Positions 23,747 through 31,653 of a stretch of 33,120 bases of DNA are shown here, in pieces. The stretch lies in the NCBI GenBank assembly GCA_037442565.1, contig JBBIQA010000028.1, forward strand, positions 1 through 33,120, written 5' to 3'. This stretch comes from PALSA-911 sp037442565. GTDB taxonomy: Bacteria; Pseudomonadota; Alphaproteobacteria; Acetobacterales; Acetobacteraceae. Numbering within the stretch: the stretch's first letter is position 1; each line of letters opens with the position of its first letter. A program made the translations under genes and the position numbers. Below the pieces are notes generated by a model, which had not been told where the DNA came from, did not search any database, and saw only the letters and a list, made by a program, of their open reading frames with translations.

Positions 23747-24166
23747 ATGGCCAGGGACTATCAGAACGACCCGGTCGAACTGAACATCAGCGCCGACACG
23801 GTCTGCTACATCATCGCCAAGGCGCGCGAATTCGACGTCAAGGTGGATCCGGTCGAGCCCGATCCCGGCTCCAATCCGATTGACAGCGACGAGAGCGAAA
23901 TCCTGCAGGACTACCCAGATGACCCCACCGAGGACGAACTGCGCCAGGCGATCGACGACCTCAACGTGGACGAGGTCGTCGACCTGATCGCCCTGGCCTG
24001 GGTGGGCCGCGGCGACTTCGGGCCGGAGGAATGGGAGGCAGCGAAGGTCCTGGCGCGGGAGCGTCACCATGCGCATTCCGCCGCCTATCTCATGGGCATG
24101 CCGACGCTGCCGGAGTATCTGGAGGAAGGCCTTTCCACCCTCGGCCATTCCTGCGAGCCCGGCTGA
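23747..24166 (+). CDS. DUF3775 domain protein
   Basis: This 139-residue acidic cytoplasmic protein of unknown function matches DUF3775: LNISADTVCYIIAKAREFDVKVDPVEPDPGSNP at the N-terminus, then DDPTEDELRQAIDDLNVDEVVDLIALAWVGRGDF, and a helical end (WEAAKVLARERHHAHSAAYLMGMPTLPEYLEEGLSTLG). No membrane or signal segment is present. CAGGAGAG precedes the ATG. It follows the HPF-cold-shock gene after 79 bases holding stem-loops, so it is probably in the same FNR-type regulated transcript. A role in low-oxygen or stress physiology is inferred from position only. Confidence 0.85.
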   Translation: MARDYQNDPVELNISADTVCYIIAKAREFDVKVDPVEPDPGSNPIDSDESEILQDYPDDPTEDELRQAIDDLNVDEVVDLIALAWVGRGDFGPEEWEAAKVLARERHHAHSAAYLMGMPTLPEYLEEGLSTLGHSCEPG

Positions 24167-24202
24167 ACCTGCAAGGCGTGGCGAACCGGCCGCCGCGATC
24201 CG

Positions 24203-25813
24203 TCAGGTAGGCGGAGGATCGACGCAGCCGGCGTCGTGACGCTTGTAGACTTCCAGGCCATCGAAGCTGTCGATCAGCCGGTAGCGCGCCCAGGCCCGGG
24301 CGAAATCCTTATCCGACGCGCTCAGCACGGCGATGTAGTTAATGCCCTCGCGCAGGTCGACGACCGCGAGATCGGGGCAGCCGGTGACAAAATCCCGCGC
24401 GACCCAGTGGCGCACCGGAAACTGCTTCTCGGCCGCCGGATCGAATTTCACCCGCCACAGCTCGCCCTTCAGCGCCCACATCGAGTCGAACCGCGAGGTC
24501 CAGCCGACGCCGGTGCTGTTCACGACGGGAAAGCCCAGCGCGATCCATTCAGAGAAGGCGATGTAGCGGCGGGCGTGGTTCTCCCGCACGATCTGTTCCA
24601 GGCGCATGACGGTGGAGTGTTCCGGCTGCACCGCGGCTTCCACGTCCGGCTCCAGCCGCTGGAAGGTGGTCACGGCGAAAACGGCGATCGCCGCCCCCGC
24701 CAGCAGCATCGGCAGCAAGCTGTTGCGCGGCTTGCCCTGCGGCGCGGAGTGGCGATGCACGATCGCCGAGGTGATCCACAGGATCAGTGCGAGGATCGTC
24801 GTGATGGTCGCCGGCAGGCGGTGGTAGTACCAGTCCTTGCCGTCGATGAAGCACACCACGGTCGACACCAGGGCGAACAGCACCAGCGTCAGCACCAGGT
24901 CGCGCTCGGGCAGCCAGCGCCGGCTCCAGAACCATAGCCCCAGCGCCACCAGCTGGCCGAGCAGCAGCCTTTGGCTGTCGGCCAGCAGTTGCAGGAACGG
25001 CACGTCGGTGGCGCCGTAGAGCGCCAGGGCCAGCGGCACCGCGCGGCGCAGGTAATTCGGGCAGAACAGCAGCACGGCGCCGCCATAGGTCGCCAGCGTG
25101 GCGGCCGCCACCAGCGGCATCAGCCGAAACAGCGGCAGGCCACGCAGCAGCGCCAGCGCCTCCAGCGCCACGAACACCGCTGCGTAGCGCGGCTTCAGGG
25201 CGCAGCCGAGGCCGGCCAGGACGCCCGCCGCCACAGCGATCGGCCAGGCTGGGCGATGCCCCCCGAGCGAGCGGGCGAACAGCACCAGATAGGGCAGTCC
25301 GGCGGCCAGCAAGAGATGCTCGCGCTGGCCGAGCTCCATCCCCGGCACCGCCAGCAGCACGGTGCCCAGAGCGGCGAATACCGGCAGCCGGTCGGCGAAC
25401 AGCCCGTGCCTCGCATCGCTGGCATAGCCGCGCAGCAGGCACGCGGCCCAGAAGCCGCAACCCAGCACCGCGGCCATGAAGAACGGCATCGCCACCCGCT
25501 CCGGCTGGATGCCGAGCCAGGCGGCGATGCGGATCGGAATTGCGGAGATCCAGACGATCAGCGGCGGATTGACCTCGACGAGGTCGACATACAGTTCGCG
25601 CCCCGCCATCCAGCGCCGCGCGACATACAGCAGCCAGGCCACGTCGTCCTTCAGCGGCAGGCGCAGCACGGTGAACAGCACGACGCCGAGGGTCAGCAGC
25701 AGCAGAGCCGTGCTGGCCGCCGATACCGCCCGGCGGTTATCGGACGAGGCAACCCGGGACGCGGCGATGCGCGCGGCGGTGAGCTTCGTCGGCGAATTCA
25801 GTGGGCGAGACAT
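24203..25813 (-). CDS. GT-C type polytopic membrane protein (putative glycosyltransferase)
   Basis: This 536-residue protein has about ten or more membrane helices and a C-terminal globular part of about 140 residues. The first loop after helix 1 reads LPLKDDVAWLLYVARRWMAGRELYVDLVEVNPP. An acidic pair soon after the first helix, followed by an NPP motif, is typical of GT-C enzymes of the PMT/ArnT/GT39-GT83 type, which use polyprenyl-phosphate sugars and act on the periplasmic side. No closer family is recognised. GAGGG precedes the ATG. It stands alone: convergent with DUF3775 (36 bases between stops) and separated from tRNA-Arg by about 265 bases. Donor and acceptor are unknown. Confidence 0.75.
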   Translation of the reverse strand: MSRPLNSPTKLTAARIAASRVASSDNRRAVSAASTALLLLTLGVVLFTVLRLPLKDDVAWLLYVARRWMAGRELYVDLVEVNPPLIVWISAIPIRIAAWLGIQPERVAMPFFMAAVLGCGFWAACLLRGYASDARHGLFADRLPVFAALGTVLLAVPGMELGQREHLLLAAGLPYLVLFARSLGGHRPAWPIAVAAGVLAGLGCALKPRYAAVFVALEALALLRGLPLFRLMPLVAAATLATYGGAVLLFCPNYLRRAVPLALALYGATDVPFLQLLADSQRLLLGQLVALGLWFWSRRWLPERDLVLTLVLFALVSTVVCFIDGKDWYYHRLPATITTILALILWITSAIVHRHSAPQGKPRNSLLPMLLAGAAIAVFAVTTFQRLEPDVEAAVQPEHSTVMRLEQIVRENHARRYIAFSEWIALGFPVVNSTGVGWTSRFDSMWALKGELWRVKFDPAAEKQFPVRHWVARDFVTGCPDLAVVDLREGINYIAVLSASDKDFARAWARYRLIDSFDGLEVYKRHDAGCVDPPPT

Positions 25814-25881
25814 TGACCCTCGGTCAGCCGGAGCAAGCGGTTATTTTTATGTTCATGCCCAGCAACCTGACGGGATCGGGC

Positions 25882-25907
25882 AGTCCAGATCGGCAAGTCC
25901 AGATCGG
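25882..25907. repeat. Short tandem repeat AGTCCAGATCGG x2
   Basis: Two exact 12-base copies at 25882-25893 and 25896-25907 (period 14), within the non-coding stretch upstream of the GT-C gene and downstream of tRNA-Arg. No function is evident. Confidence 0.6.
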
Positions 25908-26077
25908 GAAGCTCAGGAACCCAGCATTGTCCAACGCCCCCACAGACACGAGCACGCCATATAGAGAATGGAAGGGTGAAGCACATGTTAATGTTTTTTC
26001 AGTTCGATGTTTCGATCTGAAGGGACCGTGCTTCAATAAAGCGGTCAAATAATGGCGGAAACGGCTAATGGCAGAAA

Positions 26078-26154
26078 TGGCGCGCCCGGAAAGACTCGAA
26101 CTTCCAACCCCCAGATTCGTAGTCTGGTGCTCTATCCAATTGAGCTACGGGCGC
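26078..26154 (-). tRNA. tRNA-Arg (anticodon ACG), CCA encoded
   Basis: Read on the minus strand, the cloverleaf is complete. The acceptor GCGCCCG pairs with CGGGCGC. The D arm is GCTC/GAGC. The anticodon stem CCAGA/TCTGG holds the loop CTACGAA, giving anticodon ACG (decoded as ICG after A34 deamination). The T arm is GGAAG-TTCGAGT-CTTTC with one G-U pair. The discriminator is G, and the terminal CCA is encoded (26078-26080). A weak sigma-70-like promoter lies upstream at 26169-26197. Confidence 0.96.
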
Positions 26155-26168
26155 AACCGAGGAGCGGC

Positions 26169-26197
26169 GGTGTAACCGAACCGTCGCCAGCCGGCAA
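26169..26197 (-). promoter_or_regulatory. Possible promoter for tRNA-Arg
   Basis: The minus strand shows TTGCCG (26192-26197), a 17-base spacer and TACACC (26169-26174), 14 bases before the tRNA 5' end. The -35 matches TTGACA at four of six positions and the -10 matches TATAAT at three. The -35 overlaps the hairpin behind leuB. Confidence 0.4.
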
Positions 26198-26219
26198 GGG
26201 CTTATCTTCTCCCCTTGCC
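26193..26219 (-). terminator. Hairpin downstream of leuB
   Basis: GGCAAGGG pairs with CCCTTGCC (8 bp, 11-base loop), 30 bases beyond the leuB stop and ahead of the tRNA gene on the same strand. It is placed to end the leucine transcript, but no T-tract follows. Confidence 0.5.
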
Positions 26220-26248
26220 AAATAGCGGGGCCGTGCGGCGGGAATGGC

Positions 26249-27373
26249 TCATGCCGCCAGCTTGTCCAGTTCGCGCAGCAGCGCCTCGCCCATCACGGAC
26301 GTGCCGACCTTGGCGGTGCCCGGCGCCATCACGTCCGCCGTGCGCAGGCCGCTCGCCAGCACGTTGGTGCAGGCGCGCTCGATCAGCGCCGCATCCTCCG
26401 TCATGTCGAAGGAATAGCGCAGCAGCATCGCGAAGCTGAGGATTTGCGCCAGCGGATTGGCGATCCCCTTGCCGGCGATGTCGGGCGCCGAGCCGTGGAT
26501 CGGTTCGTACAGGGCATGACGGCGCCCGGTGGCGTCGGGCGCCCCGAGCGTCGCGGAGGGCAGCATGCCCAGGCTGCCCGTGAGCATGGAGGCCAGGTCG
26601 GACAGCAGGTCCCCGAAGATGTTGGAGGTGACGATCACGTCGAACTGGCGTGGGTTACGCACCAGCTGCATGGCACAATTGTCCGCGTACATGTGCGTCA
26701 GCTGCACATCGGCGTATTCGCGCTGGTGCAGGGCGGTGACCGTCTGGCGCCAGAACAGGCCGGACTGCATCACATTGGCCTTCTCGACCGAACACAGCTT
26801 CGCCACGCCGTCCTTTGCGCGCTTGCGTGCCAGTTCGAAGGCGACGCGCGAAACGCGCTCGATCTCGCTGGTGGTGTAGGTCTCCGTGTCGAAGCCACGC
26901 TTCTCCCCGTTGGGCAGGGTTTCCACGCCACGCGGCTCGCCGAAATAGATGCCGCCGGTGCTCTCGCGCACGATCATCAGATCCAGGCCCCGGATCACCT
27001 CCGCCTTGAGCGTGGAGGCATCCACCAGCGGGTCCAGCACGATCGCCGGGCGCAGGTTGGCGAACAGGTCGAGCTCCTTGCGCAGCCGCAGGATGGCGAT
27101 CTCCGGGCGCATGTCGAAGCCGAGCTTGTCCCATTTCGGCCCGCCGACGGAGCCGAACAGGATGGCGTCGGTGGTGCGCGCCTTCTCCATCGTCTCATCG
27201 GTGATAGGAGTGCCGCGCGCGTCGATCGAGGCGCCGCCGGCGAGATCCTCGGACACGTCGAACGACACCATGCGCCGGCGGTCCATCCAGTCGATGACAC
27301 GGCGCACTTCGCGCATGACCTCAGGGCCGATGCCGTCGCCGGGAAGGATCAGGAGTTTCTTGTTCGACGGCAT
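26249..27373 (-). CDS. leuB: 3-isopropylmalate dehydrogenase
   Basis: This 374-residue cytoplasmic enzyme oxidatively decarboxylates 3-isopropylmalate with NAD+ in leucine synthesis. It opens with KKLLILPGDGIGPEVM, the family's N-terminal block, and carries GSVGGPKWD, RESTGGIYFGEPRG (substrate loop), the metal-binding SNIFGDLLSDLASMLTGSLGMLPSA and the NAD-site GSAPDIAGKGIANPLA, all intact. Length is normal. It lies 18 bases after leuD, with AGGAC near the start. It is the last gene of the leuC-leuD-leuB block, followed by a hairpin and tRNA-Arg. Confidence 0.98.
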   Translation of the reverse strand: MPSNKKLLILPGDGIGPEVMREVRRVIDWMDRRRMVSFDVSEDLAGGASIDARGTPITDETMEKARTTDAILFGSVGGPKWDKLGFDMRPEIAILRLRKELDLFANLRPAIVLDPLVDASTLKAEVIRGLDLMIVRESTGGIYFGEPRGVETLPNGEKRGFDTETYTTSEIERVSRVAFELARKRAKDGVAKLCSVEKANVMQSGLFWRQTVTALHQREYADVQLTHMYADNCAMQLVRNPRQFDVIVTSNIFGDLLSDLASMLTGSLGMLPSATLGAPDATGRRHALYEPIHGSAPDIAGKGIANPLAQILSFAMLLRYSFDMTEDAALIERACTNVLASGLRTADVMAPGTAKVGTSVMGEALLRELDKLAA

Positions 27374-27391
27374 TTTGATTGTCCTGTTGTT

Positions 27392-28015
27392 TCAGACGCC
27401 GGTAATCGCCGGCAGCCAGGGCTGGTTGGCGCGACGCTGCGCTTCATACTGGTCGATCTCGGTCGCGTGCTGCAGCGTCTGGCCGATATCATCGAGGCCA
27501 TTCAGCAGCAGATGCTTGCGGAACGGGTCGATCTCGAACGGGATTTCCTCGCCGTTGGGGCGGACGACGACCTGGCGGGCAAGGTCCACGGTGATGCGCG
27601 CATTGCCGCCCATGCGGGTGTCGTCCATCAGCTGTTCGCAGATATGGCGCGGCAGGCGGATCGGCAGGATGCCGTTCTTGAACGAGTTGTTGAAGAAGAT
27701 ATCGGCGAAGTCCGGCGCGATGATACAGCGTATGCCGAAATCGAGCAGCGCCCAGGGTGCGTGCTCGCGTGAGGAGCCGCAGCCGAAATTCTCGAACGCG
27801 ATCAGGATTTCGGCTTTTCGAAATGGTTCCTGATTGAGCACGAAGTCGGGCCGTTCCTTGCCCTCCGCATCGTAGCGCAGCGTATCGAACAGGTGCACGC
27901 CGAGGCCGGTGCGCTTGATGGTCTTCAGGAATCGGGCCGGAATGACCTTGTCGGTGTCGATATTGGCCAGCGGCAGCGCCGCGGCAACACCGGTGGTGGT
28001 AGTGAATTTCTCCAT
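27392..28015 (-). CDS. leuD: 3-isopropylmalate dehydratase small subunit
   Basis: This 207-residue protein pairs with LeuC to isomerise 2- to 3-isopropylmalate. It begins MEKFTTTTGVAAALPLANIDTDKVIPARFLK, the conserved small-subunit start, and contains FENFGCGSSREHAPWAL and APDFADIFFNNSFKNGILPI. The start at 28015 is preferred over 28231, which would overlap leuC; GGGAGGGG lies upstream. It starts 17 bases after the leuC stop, so the two subunits should be co-expressed. Confidence 0.97.
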   Translation of the reverse strand: MEKFTTTTGVAAALPLANIDTDKVIPARFLKTIKRTGLGVHLFDTLRYDAEGKERPDFVLNQEPFRKAEILIAFENFGCGSSREHAPWALLDFGIRCIIAPDFADIFFNNSFKNGILPIRLPRHICEQLMDDTRMGGNARITVDLARQVVVRPNGEEIPFEIDPFRKHLLLNGLDDIGQTLQHATEIDQYEAQRRANQPWLPAITGV

Positions 28016-28032
28016 CGTCCCCTCCCCTGCTC

Positions 28033-29451
28033 TCAGCTCAGCGCGCGAACATCGGTCAGCCGCCCGGTCACGGCGGCGGCGGCGGCCATCGCCGGGGAGC
28101 ACAGATGCGTGCGCCCGCCGATGCCCTGACGGCCCTCGAAATTGCGGTTCGACGTGCTGGCGCAGCGCTGGCCCGGCGTCAACTTGTCCGGGTTCATGCC
28201 GAGGCACATCGAGCAGCACGGATCGCGCCATTCGAAACCGGCTTCGAGCAGGATCGCCGCCAGGCCTTCCTGCTCGGCCTGCTTCTTGACCAGACCGGAG
28301 CCGGGCACCACCAGCGCCTGCACGCCCGGGGCGACCTTGCGGCCCTTGGCGATCGCGGCGGCGGCGCGAATGTCCTCGATCCGGCCATTGGTGCAGCTGC
28401 CGATGAACACGACGTCAACCGGCAGAGTGTCCAGCCGCTGGCCCGGCATCAGGCCCATATACTGGACCATGCGTTCGAGCTGGGCGCGCGTGCCCTCGTC
28501 GGTTTCGTTCGCGGGGTCGGGCACGGTGCCGTTGATCGGCACCACGGCTTCCGGGTTGGTTCCCCAGGTAACCATCGGGGCAATGCCGTGCGCCTCGATC
28601 TCCACCACGGTGTCGTAATGGGCGCCGGGGTCGGACGCGAGCGTGCGCCAGTATTCCACCGCCCGGTCGAACGCCTCGCCTTGCGGGGCGTACTGCCGGC
28701 CCTTGATATAGGCGAAGGTTGTTTCATCCGGCGCGATCAGCCCGGCACGCGCGCCGGCCTCGATCGACATGTTGCAGACGGTCATGCGCCCGGCCATGTC
28801 CAGGCCGCGGATCGCCTCGCCGGCATATTCGATCACGTGGCCGTTGCCGCCGGCGGTGCCGATCTGGCCGATGATCGCCAGCACCAGGTCCTTCGCGGTC
28901 ACGCCGGCGCCGAGCTTGCCGTTCACCTGCACCAGCATGTTCTTGGCCGGCTTCTGCAGCAGGCTCTGCGTCGCCATCACGTGCTCGACCTCGGACGTGC
29001 CGATGCCGAACGCCAGCGCGCCCATGGCGCCATGGGTGGACGTATGGCTGTCGCCGCAGACGATGGTCGTGCCCGGCAGGGAGATCCCCAGCTCCGGGCC
29101 GATGATGTGCACGATGCCCTGGCGCTCATCCAGGATCGGGATATAGGGCACGCCGAACTCGACGACGTTGCGCTCCAGGGTTTCCACCTGGATGCGGCTG
29201 TCCTCTTCCTTGATGTCCGCTGGCCGCCGCGACCCCACGGTGGGGATGTTGTGGTCGGCCACAGCGATCGTCGCGTCGGGGCGGCGCAGCTTGCGCCCGG
29301 CCAGCCGCAACCCCTCGAAGGCCTGCGGGCTGGTCACCTCGTGCACGAGATGCCGGTCGATGTAGAGAATGGCGGTGCCATCCCCGAGTTGCTCCACGAC
29401 GTGGCTGTCCCAGATCTTGTCGAACAGCGTTCTTGGTGCGGTACCGGTCAT
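28033..29451 (-). CDS. leuC: 3-isopropylmalate dehydratase large subunit
   Basis: This 472-residue aconitase-superfamily enzyme carries a [4Fe-4S] cluster. The cluster cysteines are C353 (FIGSCTNGR), C413 and C416 (CCSMCLGMNPD), with the family's spacing of 60 and 3. Other blocks are TLFDKIWDSHVV, DRHLVHEVTSPQAFEGLR, GDSHTSTHGAMGALAFGIGTSEVEHVMATQ and NMSIEAGARAGLIAPDETTF. The ATG at 29451 is chosen over 29475 because of the GGGGGAGAC ribosome site and the MTGTAPRTLFDKIWD start. It lies 40 bases after rplS with no clear terminator between, so the leucine genes may be partly read from the ribosomal operon. Confidence 0.98.
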   Translation of the reverse strand: MTGTAPRTLFDKIWDSHVVEQLGDGTAILYIDRHLVHEVTSPQAFEGLRLAGRKLRRPDATIAVADHNIPTVGSRRPADIKEEDSRIQVETLERNVVEFGVPYIPILDERQGIVHIIGPELGISLPGTTIVCGDSHTSTHGAMGALAFGIGTSEVEHVMATQSLLQKPAKNMLVQVNGKLGAGVTAKDLVLAIIGQIGTAGGNGHVIEYAGEAIRGLDMAGRMTVCNMSIEAGARAGLIAPDETTFAYIKGRQYAPQGEAFDRAVEYWRTLASDPGAHYDTVVEIEAHGIAPMVTWGTNPEAVVPINGTVPDPANETDEGTRAQLERMVQYMGLMPGQRLDTLPVDVVFIGSCTNGRIEDIRAAAAIAKGRKVAPGVQALVVPGSGLVKKQAEQEGLAAILLEAGFEWRDPCCSMCLGMNPDKLTPGQRCASTSNRNFEGRQGIGGRTHLCSPAMAAAAAVTGRLTDVRALS

Positions 29452-29491
29452 CTCGTTGTCTCCCCCTTCATCCAATCAAGCCCGGCCGGCC

Positions 29492-29911
29492 TTATTCGGC
29501 GGCAGGGGCCTCCGTTTTCGCCGTCGCGGGCGCGCCGGTCACCGGCACCACCACGCGCGCCTTCTCGGCGATGCGCGCGGACTTGCCCGAGCGGCCCCGC
29601 AGATAATACAGCTTCGCGCGGCGCACATCGCCGCGGCGCACCACGGCGATTTCCGCGATGGTCGGCGCATACAGCGGGAACACGCGTTCCACACCCTCGC
29701 CGTAGCTGATCTTGCGCACGGTGAAGTTGCTGTTCAGGCCCTTGTTGGACCGCGCGATGCAGACGCCCTCGAAGTTCTGCACGCGGGAGCGCTCGCCCTC
29801 GACGACCTTCACCGCCACGCGCAGCGTGTCGCCGGGGGCGAAGTCGGGCACCGCACGCAGCGCGCTCAGGCGAGCGATCTCTTCGGCTTCGTATTGCTGG
29901 ATGATGTTCAT
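29492..29911 (-). CDS. rplS: 50S ribosomal protein L19
   Basis: This 139-residue protein of the large subunit lies at the interface with the small subunit. Recognised by MNIIQQYEAEEIARLS, DFAPGDTLRVAVKVVEGERSRVQNFEGVCIAR, FTVRKISYGEGVERVFPLYAP and RRGDVRRAKLYYLRGRSGKSARI. The C-terminus carries an Ala/Pro/Glu-rich extension of about 20 residues, longer than in E. coli and common in alphaproteobacteria. GAGGACAG precedes the ATG. It follows trmD by 24 bases. Confidence 0.98.
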   Translation of the reverse strand: MNIIQQYEAEEIARLSALRAVPDFAPGDTLRVAVKVVEGERSRVQNFEGVCIARSNKGLNSNFTVRKISYGEGVERVFPLYAPTIAEIAVVRRGDVRRAKLYYLRGRSGKSARIAEKARVVVPVTGAPATAKTEAPAAE

Positions 29912-29935
29912 GGTTCTGTCCTCTGTCCTGATCCC

Positions 29936-30730
29936 TTAAGGCGCGGCTGCCCGAGTGGCAACCGATGCCTGATTTGCAAAAACTGTCTGCCCGCCGCCAT
30001 CCTTCTGGCCTTGGGCCTTGTCGCCTTCGGGTCGAGCCACGTAGCGTGCCCACAGATCGGGCCGGCGCTCGCGCGTGATCTTCTCCGCCTGCGACTGCCG
30101 CCAGGCCGCGACCGCGCCATGGTCGCCCGACAGCAGCACCGCCGGCACGCAGCGCCCCTGCCATTCGGCCGGGCGGGTATAGTGCGGGTATTCCAGCAGC
30201 TCGCCGTGATGGCGGGGGGAGAAACTTTCCTCCACGGCACTTTCGGCCGCGCCCATCACGCCGGGCAACAGCCGCACGCAGGCATCCAACAGCACCAGCG
30301 CCGCGACCTCGCCGCCCGACAGCACATAGTCGCCGATGGAGATCTCCTCCCAGTCCCGGGCCTCGATCGCGCGCTGATCGACGCCCTCGTAGCGACCGCA
30401 CAGCAGCACCACGCCGGGCCCGGCAGCGAACCGACGCGCATCCGCCTGGGTGAACGGCCGGCCCCTGGGCGTCAGAAACACCCTGGGACGATCATCGGCG
30501 ACCGACGCACAGGCCAGATCAACGATATCCGCCCGCAGCACCATGCCCGCCCCGCCGCCGAACGGCGTGTCGTCCACGGTGCGGTGCCGGTCGGTCGCGA
30601 AGTCGCGGATCTGCACCGCGTCCAGCGACCACAGGCCGGACGCCATCGCCCGCCCGGCCAGCGACTGCCCGAGCGGACCCGGAAACATTTCCGGGAACAG
30701 CGTCAGCACCGATGCGCGCCAGGCACTCAT
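29936..30730 (-). CDS. trmD: tRNA (guanine-N1)-methyltransferase
   Basis: This 264-residue SPOUT-class methyltransferase makes m1G37 in tRNAs reading codons that start with C or G at position 36, preventing +1 frameshifting. Conserved parts are VLTLFPEMFPG, RHRTVDDTPFGGGAGMVL, the knot VVLLCGRYEGVDQRAIE and EISIGDYVLSGGEVAALVLLDA, and SGDHGAVAAWR with the catalytic aspartate. The last 30 or so residues (after DLWARYVARPEGD) form a polar Gln/Gly/Ala tail beyond the usual end. It overlaps rimM by four bases (ATGA, 30727-30730). Confidence 0.98.
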   Translation of the reverse strand: MSAWRASVLTLFPEMFPGPLGQSLAGRAMASGLWSLDAVQIRDFATDRHRTVDDTPFGGGAGMVLRADIVDLACASVADDRPRVFLTPRGRPFTQADARRFAAGPGVVLLCGRYEGVDQRAIEARDWEEISIGDYVLSGGEVAALVLLDACVRLLPGVMGAAESAVEESFSPRHHGELLEYPHYTRPAEWQGRCVPAVLLSGDHGAVAAWRQSQAEKITRERRPDLWARYVARPEGDKAQGQKDGGGQTVFANQASVATRAAAP

Positions 30731-31266
30731 TCGGCCGCTTCCGAGCGTTCGGGCACGACGATTTCGTCCGGCGGGTTCACCACCAGACGGCCGGCGGCCA
30801 GGTCCACTTCCGGCACCGCCGCGCGGGTGAACGGGACCAGCAGGCTGTCGCCGCCTTCGCGAACGATCTCCAGGCTGGTGCCGGCGCCATAGTCGTGCAC
30901 CACCGCCACCCGGCCAAGCGGCGCGCCGGCCGTGTCGACCGCGGCGACGCCGATCAGGTCGGCGAGGTAGAACTCGTCCTCCCCGGCGGGCGGCAGTTTC
31001 TCGCGCGCGATGTAGAGCCTGGTGTTGGTCAGCCGCGCGGCGGCCTCGCGGTCGGTGACCTTCACCGCCCGCCCGGCCACGATCTCGCTCACCTCGGCCA
31101 CGCCCTCGGCCCGCCAGGACAGCGCGAATTCCCGCCCCTTCGCGTCGGAGAGCACTCCGTACGCGGTAAGGTCGTCGGGATCGGCGGTATAGCTCGTGAC
31201 ATGCACGAGCCCGCGCACACCGTGCGGCCGGCCGATAACCCCCAGCAGGATGTTGCTGTCCGGCAT
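30727..31266 (-). CDS. rimM: Ribosome maturation factor RimM
   Basis: This 179-residue two-domain protein helps assemble the 30S head with S19. The N-terminal RimM domain starts ILLGVIGRPHGVRGLVHVTSYTADPDDL. The PRC-barrel begins about residue 98 (EFYLADLIGVAAVDTAGAPLGRVAVVHDYGAG) and ends LVVNPPDEIV. It starts 7 bases after the rpsP stop and overlaps trmD by four bases, as in the conserved rpsP-rimM-trmD-rplS operon. Confidence 0.97.
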   Translation of the reverse strand: MPDSNILLGVIGRPHGVRGLVHVTSYTADPDDLTAYGVLSDAKGREFALSWRAEGVAEVSEIVAGRAVKVTDREAAARLTNTRLYIAREKLPPAGEDEFYLADLIGVAAVDTAGAPLGRVAVVHDYGAGTSLEIVREGGDSLLVPFTRAAVPEVDLAAGRLVVNPPDEIVVPERSEAAE

Positions 31267-31273
31267 TGCCTAC

Positions 31274-31615
31274 TTAGCCAGCGGCGGCCGCGGCGGCCTT
31301 GGCGCGTTCCTGCGCCTTCTTCTTCGGCGCGGACTGCAGCGGCTGCTCGCGGAACGCGGGCATCGGCGCCAGGCCGGCCTTGCCGAGGAAGCGCGCCACG
31401 CGGTCGGTGGCGACGGCTCCCTGGCTCATCCAATGGGTGATGCGCTCGCCCTGCAGGCGAATCCGGTCCGCGTGCTCGGCCGGCAGCATCGGGTTGTAGC
31501 TGCCGACGCGCTCGATGAAACGGCCGTCGCGCGGGCTGCGGCTGTCGGCGATGACGATGTGGTAGTACGGACGCTTCTTCGCACCCGCGCGGGCAAGCCT
31601 GATCTTGAGACCCAT
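31274..31615 (-). CDS. rpsP: 30S ribosomal protein S16
   Basis: This 113-residue small-subunit protein is recognised by KIRLARAGAKKRPYYHIVIADSRSPRDGRFIERVGSYNPM, ITHWMSQGAVATDRVARFL and a Lys/Ala-rich tail (APKKKAQERAKAAAAAAG) that is longer than in E. coli, as in many alphaproteobacteria. AGGAGAAG lies upstream of the ATG. It is between ffh and rimM, 38 bases after the ffh stop. Confidence 0.98.
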   Translation of the reverse strand: MGLKIRLARAGAKKRPYYHIVIADSRSPRDGRFIERVGSYNPMLPAEHADRIRLQGERITHWMSQGAVATDRVARFLGKAGLAPMPAFREQPLQSAPKKKAQERAKAAAAAAG

Positions 31616-31653
31616 CTTCTAGCTTCTCCTGAGAAATTGGTCGGTGGTTCGGT

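Noticed and set aside
25991..26020. Hairpin with a T-run near 25990-26017 as terminator for tRNA-Arg
   Set aside because: The T-run precedes the inverted repeat on the plus strand, so on the minus strand the stem is followed by A, not T. It cannot be an intrinsic terminator for the tRNA.
26078..26154. Attachment site of an integrated element at tRNA-Arg
   Set aside because: No duplicate of the tRNA 3' end, no integrase and no foreign gene set was seen within the window.
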